Shown one piece after another: positions 8,108 to 16,934 of a stretch of DNA of 39,148 bases. The stretch covers positions 1-39,148 of the forward strand of contig JAAXXG010000009.1 in NCBI GenBank assembly GCA_013334575.1. Direction: 5' to 3'. Each line of letters begins with the position of its first letter. Position 1 is the stretch's first letter. Position numbers and translations under genes: made by a program. The notes under the pieces are model-generated. The model was given only the letters and a program-made list of their open reading frames with translations, was not told the DNA's origin and ran no database searches. Source of the stretch: Candidatus Moraniibacteriota bacterium (GTDB lineage: Bacteria; Patescibacteriota; Minisyncoccia; Moranbacterales; UBA1568).

Positions 8108-10006
8108 CTGCCAAACAGTAGAAATCTTATAGGCGCATTCGGGAAAGAAGCGTAAGTTCTTCGAATAAGATCTACAACAGTAGAAATCTTATAGGCGCAT
8201 TCGGGCAGTCGTTTTCCAGGGCGGGCCATAGATCTACAACAGTAGAAATCTTATAGGCGCATTCGGGCCGGCACTATCTCTTCCGATGCCGTCATCTACA
8301 ACAGTAGAAATCTTATAGGCGCATTCGGGCCTCTCCGCTCATGCCGGGAGGGCTATCTACAACAGTAGAAATCTTATAGGCGCATTCGGGTCAGAAGGTT
8401 CCAAAATGGAACAGACTATCTACAACAGTAGAAATCTTATAGGCGCATTCGGGGCTTTTTTAGTCCTTCAACCTTGCTTATCTACAACAGTAGAAATCTT
8501 ATAGGCGCATTCGGGCAAATACGCTTGGACAGGACCAGATATCTACAACAGTAGAAATCTTATAGGCGCATTCGGGGAAACACGCAACGATGGAGCGCCA
8601 ACATCTACAACAGTAGAAATCTTATAGGCGCATTCGGGACGCGTTACGGCGTACAAAACGCGCCATCTACAACAGTAGAAATCTTATAGGCGCATTCGGG
8701 CTTCCGCTCGTAGGGAATACCATCAACATCTACAACAGTAGAAATCTTATAGGCGCATTCGGGCATCTCAGGGAGGCGAGGATGCAGGAATCTACAACAG
8801 TAGAAATCTTATAGGCGCATTCGGGGGCTAACAATTACTCGTAGCAGTAGTATCTACAACAGTAGAAATCTTATAGGCGCATTCGGGATGAATCGCATTC
8901 GTCCTCTTTGAAGAATCTACAACAGTAGAAATCTTATAGGCGCATTCGGGGAACGCGAACTCGACGATCTTCGTGAATCTACAACAGTAGAAATCTTATA
9001 GGCGCATTCGGGGGATGCCGAGATACAGGGCAGTTGTAATCTACAACAGTAGAAATCTTATAGGCGCATTCGGGAGGCGGCTCTTTGAACTACAAAACCG
9101 ATCTACAACAGTAGAAATCTTATAGGCGCATTCGGGTATTCGAGCGCCGTCGCGAACAAACAATCTACAACAGTAGAAATCTTATAGGCGCATTCGGGAA
9201 ATATGCTGTCAAGACTTTTATCAGATCTACAACAGTAGAAATCTTATAGGCGCATTCGGGAATCTTGAGATAGCGAAATCAGAGCTATCTACAACAGTAG
9301 AAATCTTATAGGCGCATTCGGGGGATATGTCGATCAGTCAAATCTCGTATCTACAACAGTAGAAATCTTATAGGCGCATTCGGGGGATATGTCGATCAGT
9401 CAAATCTCGTATCTACAACAGTAGAAATCTTATAGGCGCATTCGGGGAGGGGATGGCGCTTGCCACCCTACTCATCTACAACAGTAGAAATCTTATAGGC
9501 GCATTCGGGGGTTCTCCTACCGGGAACGCCGTCATATCTACAACAGTAGAAATCTTATAGGCGCATTCGGGAAAATAAGCACGCCGCGAGTACAGTCATC
9601 TACAACAGTAGAAATCTTATAGGCGCATTCGGGTACTTATCGTTCAAGCGAGCTATCTCTATCTACAACAGTAGAAATCTTATAGGCGCATTCGGGATGT
9701 TTTATTCCTGCTCAGTAGGAATATCTACAACAGTAGAAATCTTATAGGCGCATTCGGGCCGGGATTTGTCCTGTATAGATTCGAATCTACAACAGTAGAA
9801 ATCTTATAGGCGCATTCGGGATATGTACACAATGCAAGGAAGAAGTGATCTACAACAGTAGAAATCTTATAGGCGCATTCGGGGCGTCTGGCACGTGATC
9901 GTCTTTTTATCTACAACAGTAGAAATCTTATAGGCGCATTCGGGGATGGTCACCCAGTCGCCGCTCTGGTATCTACAACAGTAGAAATCTTATAGGCGCA
10001 TTCGGG
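8108..10006 (-). CRISPR. Type V-A CRISPR array, 31 repeats / 30 spacers
   Basis: 36-bp repeat (plus strand ATCTACAACAGTAGAAATCTTATAGGCGCATTCGGG). Spacers 25-27 bp. The 8108-8143 copy is degenerate at its outer edge, so the leader is at the cas2 side and transcription runs on the minus strand. The repeat 3' end ATTTCTACTGTTGTAGAT is the conserved Cas12a crRNA hairpin. Confidence 0.98.
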
Positions 10007-10156
10007 AGGTCCGATGCTTTATTCAAGCCAAAAGTATGCAAATAGCTCACGAAGGAGGCTACGAACTCTTGGCTTGAATAAGCCATTCCGATTTCTCGGA
10101 CACTCGGGTTTTTGCGCGAAAATGTTCCCATAAAGATTTTCACCGTTCGGGAATTT
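10007..10156 (-). promoter_or_regulatory. CRISPR leader region
   Basis: Non-coding gap between cas2 and the non-degenerate array end; contains the inverted repeat TTATTCAAGCCAA...TTGGCTTGAATAA. Confidence 0.7.
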
Positions 10157-10435
10157 TCAAAGAATCACAATCTCCTTTTCCTCGTTCTCCGCATACCCAT
10201 ATCGCAGGATCCGTTTCTTGCAGCCTTCGCAGATCCGATAGATGAGTATGCTGTCCGCCCCGGTAAACTGTTTCCGGTACCGCAATTCTATCTCATCGAG
10301 GATATTGCGCAAGACCCGATCGCTGTTGCGGATTTCGAACACCGAATACTGGATGCGGCGACCATGCTTCTCCAGAAACTTCGCGAACCGCGCCCGGGTC
10401 CGGTCGGATTCGAAATCGTACGAGACGATCATCAT
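10157..10435 (-). CDS. cas2: CRISPR-associated endonuclease Cas2
   Basis: MMIVSYDFESDRTRARFAKFLEKHGRRIQYSVFEI; 4-bp overlap with cas1. Confidence 0.95.
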   Translation of the reverse strand: MMIVSYDFESDRTRARFAKFLEKHGRRIQYSVFEIRNSDRVLRNILDEIELRYRKQFTGADSILIYRICEGCKKRILRYGYAENEEKEIVIL

Positions 10436-11403
10436 ATGCGAGGCTTACGGATATCGAACTCGGGCAAATCGTCGGTTCCATTGAGAATCGCGTAGTAGAA
10501 ATCGCGGATATAGGCATAGATATCCTCTTTCCGTTCCAAAATCGCCTCCATAAAGAGCTGCGCGTACCGCGGACTTTCCTTGTATCCGAGGTAATACTGT
10601 TTCCGTTTCGTGGAATAGCGGAAGTCCTCCTTCCGTATCTGACCGAGATTGTGCATCTTGAGCAGCTTCCGGTCGATGATGGAGCGGAACGGCTCCTCGA
10701 CATCGCAAGCGAGTGACTTGCGCTGGAAAAACAACTGATGATAGATACCACGATAGGTATCGAATCCAAAGAGACGAAGCAAGGAATCGACATAGTTGAA
10801 GAGCATCGAATATCCGATATCGAGCAGGATATTCTCCGGGTCGGCCTTTCCACGCGGGACCCGCCGACGCCACCCCATGTCCGCGAAGTATGCCCGGAAG
10901 AAATACCGGCTCGCGCCGCCCTCCAGCCCGAGAAGTGACTGCATTGAATCGGCGAGGTCGACATTCGCGAGTACACCCCGTTCGATCTCTTCCGACGGCG
11001 CAGTGTCGCGCTCACGCAGCAGGCGAAACTGGTTTCGGACCTTGTTCTTTACGATATGACGGGCGATTCTCAATCCCCGTTCCGGCGATAAGGCGTATTG
11101 CCGTTCCCGCAAAAGGTAGTTCCCTTCGGCTGCGGCACCGACCGTCGCATATGTCTCCAGGTTCCGCTTCAGGAAGAATACCGAGACGCCGTTCTCGAGG
11201 CACTTCCGCAAGAGTACGCTCGTGAAGGAGATTTCCCCGAGGACAAATACCGAAAGCGCTTTCTCCGTCGCGACCTGGCTCACCACCTTACCGTCCCGTT
11301 CGAGCGCGATATTCTGGTTCTTAATCTTCAGACGGATATCCTTCCCGAATTCGGGACGGAAGAAGACGATCTGTTTCTCCCGGAAATCAGGCAGTGTGAG
11401 CAT
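10432..11403 (-). CDS. cas1: CRISPR-associated endonuclease Cas1
   Basis: Start at MLTLPDFREKQIVFFRPEFG; contains NVDLADSMQSLLGLEGGASRYFFRAYF and NILLDIGYSMLFNYVDSLLRLFGFDTYRGIYHQ. Confidence 0.95.
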   Translation of the reverse strand: MLTLPDFREKQIVFFRPEFGKDIRLKIKNQNIALERDGKVVSQVATEKALSVFVLGEISFTSVLLRKCLENGVSVFFLKRNLETYATVGAAAEGNYLLRERQYALSPERGLRIARHIVKNKVRNQFRLLRERDTAPSEEIERGVLANVDLADSMQSLLGLEGGASRYFFRAYFADMGWRRRVPRGKADPENILLDIGYSMLFNYVDSLLRLFGFDTYRGIYHQLFFQRKSLACDVEEPFRSIIDRKLLKMHNLGQIRKEDFRYSTKRKQYYLGYKESPRYAQLFMEAILERKEDIYAYIRDFYYAILNGTDDLPEFDIRKPRI

Positions 11404-11971
11404 ATGATTGTTCCATAATCGAACCTTCCGGCCGACAGAGCGTCCGATAAATGCATCCGCGGCACTTCGCCGTGTTTTTCTCAAGCGGCGCATCGGCGAC
11501 ATCGAACGCCCGCATCCGATCGAGAGTCCCTTCGAACGCATATAACTCATCCCCCTCGGGAAGCGGGACCTCGTACCGCCGATTATCGTCCAGGGAACGT
11601 ATGACCAGACGCTCGACCGGAAACCCAGCCTCGGAGAGCGAAAAGTACTGTGCGTACAGCTGGAACCGGTATCCCTGATGCACCATCTTCACGTTCGATT
11701 TCCGCTCGATGAGCGTCTTCGTCTCCTTGTCGAAAAGGTCGATCTTGCCGACGAGACCGTATCGCTCGGAATACACCTCCTCGCCTTGCAGATATCGGCC
11801 GTCCGGGCCGTATGTTCCCTCATCGACCGTCCGATGATTCAGCCGTCCCCTAGCCTGCGGTGAGGCATGATAGGTCGCATCCGAAAACGACTCGTACACC
11901 GAATGGAAGTAGAGCGATCGCGGACAAAACAGGAAATCGTTGATCTTGGAGATCTGTATGAGCGACTCCAT
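11387..11971 (-). CDS. cas4: CRISPR-associated exonuclease Cas4
   Basis: Start set at MESLIQISKINDFLFCPRSLY (the ORF-track start lies in a hairpin). Conserved Cys in FCPRSLY and KCRGCIYRTLC; GKIDLFDKETKTLIERKSN nuclease core. Confidence 0.9.
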   Translation of the reverse strand: MESLIQISKINDFLFCPRSLYFHSVYESFSDATYHASPQARGRLNHRTVDEGTYGPDGRYLQGEEVYSERYGLVGKIDLFDKETKTLIERKSNVKMVHQGYRFQLYAQYFSLSEAGFPVERLVIRSLDDNRRYEVPLPEGDELYAFEGTLDRMRAFDVADAPLEKNTAKCRGCIYRTLCRPEGSIMEQSYAHTA

Positions 11972-11986
11972 AGAACCACGCGAAAA

Positions 11987-12019
11987 GAAACAGCCTACGG
12001 TATACCCGTAGACTGTTTC
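11987..12019 (-). terminator. Terminator/attenuator hairpin between cas12a and cas4
   Basis: Minus strand GAAACAGTCTACGGG-TATA-CCGTAGGCTGTTTC then TTTTCG. Confidence 0.7.
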
Positions 12020-12040
12020 TGTCAACCGTGGTTGATGCCT

Positions 12041-15000
12041 TTACTTTATGACCTCCGCATCCCAATCAGAATCCGAGATAAAAAGATTCGGATACTTTTC
12101 ACCTTTTCCAAGTTTACCGTTCTTTTTCCGATGTTCGAAATCGGAAATCCGACTGAGCATCATTCGCCCCTTTCGCGCGATATTGTACGCGCCGTTCGCA
12201 TCTCCATTCCATTCGTGTTTTTTCCCATCGGATCCGATAAACCCCTCGTCGCTTCTGAAATCGCACGCCGGACAATGAATCATATCTCGCTCGTCACCGT
12301 CAGCCGTGGTCTCCGTATATCGCATCCGAGTCAGAAGATTGATAGTCGCAAGAAGATTCCTATAGAAGTCCGACTTCACGAGGCCTTCCTTACGCGAAAG
12401 GGTTTCTACAGACAAGTCGTGACCGGACCGAGGATCGATTCCCACGCCACGAAACAGTTCATCCAAACGTTCCGTCACGTCTATCCGATTGGAAACGCTC
12501 TTTCCATTCATCCGACTCCAAACATACCGAACCGCTCTGTGCGTAGAGAGTTTCTCCGGCGCATAGTCGATCTCGTACGAGCCTCGTTTGTTCTTTCGTG
12601 ATTCATGCAAGCCCTTGTGTGAAATCTCATATCCCTCGTCGTTTCTGACGATTGATACCTTCCCGAGATATATCCGAGCCTGTTCCTCATTCGCATACGC
12701 TTCCCACATACCCGGCTTCCTCCGCCAGCCACAGACCGGACAGGTCGTGGACGTGAAACCGGCTCTGGTATACAACATGATACCGACCTGTAATTTCTTC
12801 TCGATATCCTGATAATTCGAGACGAGCGGGGTCAATTGAAGCCCGTTTACCGGGTGACCCGGCTTTTCCGGATCAGTCTCGGATTTATCGACAAGATAGT
12901 TCAGTTTCTTCGCCAGCGCGAGCTCAAACTTCTGATATACCTGCCGCTCGATCTTCTGCCTGCCACGCTTGAATCCCGTATTCAGATCCTCCAAGACGAT
13001 GACCGCATTATTCTGAAGTGCAAGATCGGCGACCTTCCTGACAACCTGCGACACATAACCGTTCTTCAGTTCCTTTATCGTCCCGATGGTCTTCCATTCC
13101 TCTCGGGCAATCTTCCGTTCCGCTTCCCGCTTCTCCAATTTGGAGAGATAATCCGTCGGTTCGGCCTTTCCGTTTTCCTGTATCTCATTGAATGATCCCG
13201 ATTCCCGAAGCACGCCATCAGGCCCTATCAGCGAATAATATACGAGATGCTTCTCGCCGCGATCGAGACCAAGAACACAGGGCTTATCATTGTTCGACGC
13301 TAAAATCTCATTTGTTTTTTCATTGAACCTTCGGTGGTGCAACTCCTTGAAGTTCTCACTAATGGAATCATTCAACGCGTTCAGAATAATCGGACAATGA
13401 AACAGATAGGCATCTTCCGTATACCGCTTTTTCGCGATAACCATGTACTCTTTCGCATTGACTGTCTTTCTTTTCTCCTCTTTAACTTCAATGGATGCAG
13501 GCCGAAAAAATATCGCACCACCGCCACTCAATTTCAGACTCTCGTACTCCGCATTTTCTTGTGAAAAAAGATTTTTCCAGTACAGCGCTTGAAGGTCGCC
13601 TTTCGTTTTCTTTTCCACCCCAATATCTTTGGAGCAGATTTCAAATAGGTAAAGAAAGACATCTTTATCCTTCTTTTTTGTCGAATATACGCCACGTTCA
13701 ACGAATTCGTCAGAAACGGAATCCCAAGAAATCGAATAGAGTGTCAGCGCGGAAACATCTTTCGCAAGCTGCTTCGGGTCCGCATAGTTCTTATCTATGA
13801 TTAACTCGAGTTCCGGAAAAGTAATCGCGTATTTTCGCAACAAGGTTTTCACTTTTCCAATGAGAGTGGAGGCATCTAATCTTTCAGCATCCGTCTTATA
13901 TTTTACTCCATACTCCCCGAGATACACCGAGCCGTACAAAGTCTGTGATTTCAATTGTCGATAATCCATCTTTTCGTATGACCCGCTTGCGGATGATTCC
14001 GGATACTTATTCGCATCGAACAATCGCGGATCGGTCGTAATACCGAGATAGTATCGCGCAGATTTACGAAAGATATATGCATGGAATTGAGCGTTTCCTT
14101 TCGGGCTTTCTTGCCATCCGCCAAGCAGATTTCCTTCGTCAAAGGTCATCAGTATCTTCTCCTCACTCCAAGGTTTCTTCGTAAGATAGTTACGAACTGC
14201 ATCATACGTTGCGCCGAGAGAATATTCGTTGGAATAATCTTCCAGTACGGAATAGAAATCCTGATTACGATCGAGGTGATCAATATCCTTTGACGTGAAA
14301 TACCGCACCATCCGATGAAAGCGTAGAAGGGAGTCGAGATATTCCTTGATAATCTGCACGTGCGTTTCCCGCGCTTCTCCCTCTCCGAGCTTGCCTGACT
14401 TCAGGAATGATGAAATCCGCTCCGAAGTCTCTCTATGACCGGGAATCCTCTTTCCCGACACAACATCGGCAAAACCCTTTTCGGCATCGATGAATTGCTG
14501 TAAGAAAACAATGGAAAATATACGATAGTTTTCCTTGTGCGAAATTTCTTCATCTTTCCCTACGACGCCGCCTCGGACTGCGCCTGAGACGACGAAATCC
14601 TTCCACAACGATATTCCTTCATTCTTCTCGTTCTCCAAGGCGCGCCGAAAATCAGCGATTGAGACCGCTTTCGGCAAAGCATATTCTTCCTCGGATTCAT
14701 CGCTCTTTTTTCTCTTGTTGCCGAGTCCGCCAGAGCCAAGCAACGCGTTTCTTCCGTCATCCGTCAGATACTTGTGCAACAGCGTATTCAAGGCGACCTT
14801 TGAGAAATAAACCGACTTCTGCAATACTTCATCATTCAATCCGCGCCGAACGATGTTTTCGAGCGTCCGGATCCTCGTATCACCGCCATTCCCGAGTCGC
14901 TCCGATTCCGCTTCGAAGTACAATTTCTCCAGCCGACCGACGAGATCATCATCCGATTCTATCGCATCCAGAAACAGAGGCCTGTCACGCTGTCCAAGTA

Positions 15001-15898
15001 TCTGATTGTGAAGTGTAAGAAGAAATGTCGCGCCGCAATTCGGATGACTCTGCCTATATTCATTGATTCTCTTGTTCATCGCGCCGACCGACTCGTTGTA
15101 TCCTTCGATTCCTTCCTGCAACAAGACACCGGGGTACGATTTCGGGTTCATCATCTTCTTTTCAGAGTCCGTCAATCGGAAGCCAGGGTATTCGCTGAAA
15201 TGCTCAAACGCGAATATATTTGCAAAATACCGCTCCAGGTTCACGTCTACCATCCGGTATGCCAGAGCGGTGTTTTCATTGCCTCCGGAATATAGATTCT
15301 TTCTCGACTGATTGTATCCGTCGAGATATCCGAAAAACCTGTCGAATTTCGATATCGTCTCAACCTGCTCCGGATCCGAAAATTTCCGTTTCAGTAATTC
15401 AATAATCTTTTTCTCCGAAAGGATATCCGGATTCCGTTTCTTGAATTCGATATCTGAATAGGTTTCTTCCGCCCACTTCTTCGCCGTTTCATTGAAACGC
15501 GCCACGATTCCGAACCTCAGATCACTATACCGCCCACCTTTCCCATACCTGCCACGCAACTGTTCACTTTTTTTACTCTTGGCATTCTTATCGGTTTCCT
15601 GTTTCCATTTCTTCCATTCCTCATACGCATCGGAAAAATATTTCGAATCGAAATCCAAAAGCGACTCCCGGATAAATTCACGATGAAGATCGTCAAGGAG
15701 TGCCTTTATTTTCAAATATGCCTCGTACACTTCCTTGTCCTTCGGAACGATTCCGTTTTTCTCCAACAATTCTTTTGTCTTTTCTGTCGGCTCCAGACGA
15801 AACCGCAATGTCTTCGAAAGCGCATACTTCCTCGTGAACTCATCGAAAACGGAACTCTTATGCTGACCCATAGGAATCGTACAAGGGTTACGCTTCAA
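12041..15898 (-). CDS. cas12a: Type V-A effector nuclease Cas12a (Cpf1); TTG start at 15898 or ATG at 15871
   Basis: 1285 aa. RuvC-I VLGLDRGEKHLVYYSL, RuvC-II AVIVLEDLNTGFKRGRQKIERQVYQKFE, RuvC-III NGDANGAYNIARKG; KKRYTEDAYLFHCPIILN; next to cas4-cas1-cas2 and a Cas12a-type repeat. Confidence 0.97.
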   Translation of the reverse strand: MKRNPCTIPMGQHKSSVFDEFTRKYALSKTLRFRLEPTEKTKELLEKNGIVPKDKEVYEAYLKIKALLDDLHREFIRESLLDFDSKYFSDAYEEWKKWKQETDKNAKSKKSEQLRGRYGKGGRYSDLRFGIVARFNETAKKWAEETYSDIEFKKRNPDILSEKKIIELLKRKFSDPEQVETISKFDRFFGYLDGYNQSRKNLYSGGNENTALAYRMVDVNLERYFANIFAFEHFSEYPGFRLTDSEKKMMNPKSYPGVLLQEGIEGYNESVGAMNKRINEYRQSHPNCGATFLLTLHNQILGQRDRPLFLDAIESDDDLVGRLEKLYFEAESERLGNGGDTRIRTLENIVRRGLNDEVLQKSVYFSKVALNTLLHKYLTDDGRNALLGSGGLGNKRKKSDESEEEYALPKAVSIADFRRALENEKNEGISLWKDFVVSGAVRGGVVGKDEEISHKENYRIFSIVFLQQFIDAEKGFADVVSGKRIPGHRETSERISSFLKSGKLGEGEARETHVQIIKEYLDSLLRFHRMVRYFTSKDIDHLDRNQDFYSVLEDYSNEYSLGATYDAVRNYLTKKPWSEEKILMTFDEGNLLGGWQESPKGNAQFHAYIFRKSARYYLGITTDPRLFDANKYPESSASGSYEKMDYRQLKSQTLYGSVYLGEYGVKYKTDAERLDASTLIGKVKTLLRKYAITFPELELIIDKNYADPKQLAKDVSALTLYSISWDSVSDEFVERGVYSTKKKDKDVFLYLFEICSKDIGVEKKTKGDLQALYWKNLFSQENAEYESLKLSGGGAIFFRPASIEVKEEKRKTVNAKEYMVIAKKRYTEDAYLFHCPIILNALNDSISENFKELHHRRFNEKTNEILASNNDKPCVLGLDRGEKHLVYYSLIGPDGVLRESGSFNEIQENGKAEPTDYLSKLEKREAERKIAREEWKTIGTIKELKNGYVSQVVRKVADLALQNNAVIVLEDLNTGFKRGRQKIERQVYQKFELALAKKLNYLVDKSETDPEKPGHPVNGLQLTPLVSNYQDIEKKLQVGIMLYTRAGFTSTTCPVCGWRRKPGMWEAYANEEQARIYLGKVSIVRNDEGYEISHKGLHESRKNKRGSYEIDYAPEKLSTHRAVRYVWSRMNGKSVSNRIDVTERLDELFRGVGIDPRSGHDLSVETLSRKEGLVKSDFYRNLLATINLLTRMRYTETTADGDERDMIHCPACDFRSDEGFIGSDGKKHEWNGDANGAYNIARKGRMMLSRISDFEHRKKNGKLGKGEKYPNLFISDSDWDAEVIK

Positions 15899-16079
15899 TC
15901 ATCCCACCGAACAACCTGCCCTGCAAGCGGTTTTTTCGATTTCGAAATTTTTTTTCGGCTTATATGAGCCATGAAAATTGACGTTTTCCGATTTCAACGG
16001 AAACGAGGCGCGGACTGGAATGTCTCCAGCAGGTCTTCCGCGGCGTCCGGGAGACTCCGCCGTGCGTCGGACGGAATAT

Positions 16080-16116
16080 GAAAACGACCCGACCGGATTC
16101 CCGATAGGGTCGTTTC
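16080..16116 (-). terminator. Terminator-like hairpin downstream of the HD-hydrolase gene
   Basis: GAAAACGACCC...GGGTCGTTTC. Confidence 0.6.
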
Positions 16117-16142
16117 GTTCCCGACGAATCAGCCGGGACATA

Positions 16143-16774
16143 TCATGCCGCCAGGGACGCCTCAGCGATCGAAAGCGCCTTTTCCATCTCCTTTTCGATG
16201 TAATCGGCATACATGACGAAGGTGTTGCCACATGAACGGAGTGCCTGGAGCAGTTTAGGCATCACGAGCTTCCGCGTCTCGTCGATCTGTTTCCGCCGCT
16301 TTTCAGGCGGACACGCGAGCAACGTCCGACAGTTATGCAGACGGTCGAGCGCCTTTCCAAGCACCGTCAACGCGTCCCCGCGAATCACGCGGTCGAGGTA
16401 TTCTTCCTCGTTCTCCTCGTTCTTCTTCCGTTTCGTCAGCGCCTGTACCCGCGTCGCGGTAACGACTCCGAAGTTCAGCCTGATCCGATAAGGGGAAAGC
16501 AGGAACGAATCTTCCTGCATATCATGCAGCAGGTACGCGATAACCGCATCCGGGTCCTGCCCTCCGAGCTCGTCGATATATATATCCAGGCGACGGATTT
16601 CGGATGATCGAAAAATCTCGACCCGTCATCACGGACTTGTTTCGCATGCCCGTATTTCGAACATTGATACGCGAATGAAGTCCGTTCGATTTCGTAGGGG
16701 TCAAGGAACAACTCCAGCCTGGAAAGATAATTCACCCTCCCGGGCGGACGGAGTACGGCAACCGGTCTTGTCAT
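16143..16774 (-). pseudogene. RelA/SpoT-type HD phosphohydrolase, split into two frames
   Basis: First frame YEIERTSFAYQCSKYGHAKQVRDDGSRFFDHPKSVAWIYI; after a 2-nt shift, DELGGQDPDAVIAYLLHDMQEDSF...VLGKALDRLHNCRTL. Frames meet at GATATATATATC (16575-16586). RBS AGGAG before ATG at 16774. Confidence 0.75.
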
Positions 16775-16905
16775 TTCGATTCTCCTGGTTTTGGTTCTGA
16801 AAATACTGGAAGGGTATGCAACCGTCGTTTTCCATCGGAGTCAATCCGGCAAGAAAACGGCTGGATACGACTGTACGACTGGAAGAACAGTGCCGGAAAC
16901 GACGA

Positions 16906-16934
16906 ACGGGAGCATCCTTTCCGGATACTCCCGT
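16906..16934 (-). terminator. Terminator-like hairpin
   Basis: ACGGGAG...CTCCCGT at the 3' end of the 16934-17485 gene. Confidence 0.5.

Noticed and set aside
8144-9970. Self-targeting spacers within this window
   Set aside because: Scanning by eye found no match outside the array; a full-genome search is needed and was not possible.
10014-10130. 38-codon plus-strand ORF inside the CRISPR leader
   Set aside because: Its frame simply crosses the inverted repeat; no RBS and no protein-like signal.
10007-10156. Possible tracrRNA/anti-repeat in the leader
   Set aside because: No stretch complementary to the direct repeat beyond a few bases; type V-A does not need a tracrRNA.
11972-12025. Upstream start for cas4
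   Set aside because: Would place the start inside the terminator-like hairpin; Cas4 homology begins at MESLIQISKINDF.
12041-15898. Idea that the effector is a new Cas12 subtype
   Set aside because: Length, RuvC motifs, WED segment, repeat hairpin and cas4-cas1-cas2 order all fit Cas12a; it is a divergent V-A member.
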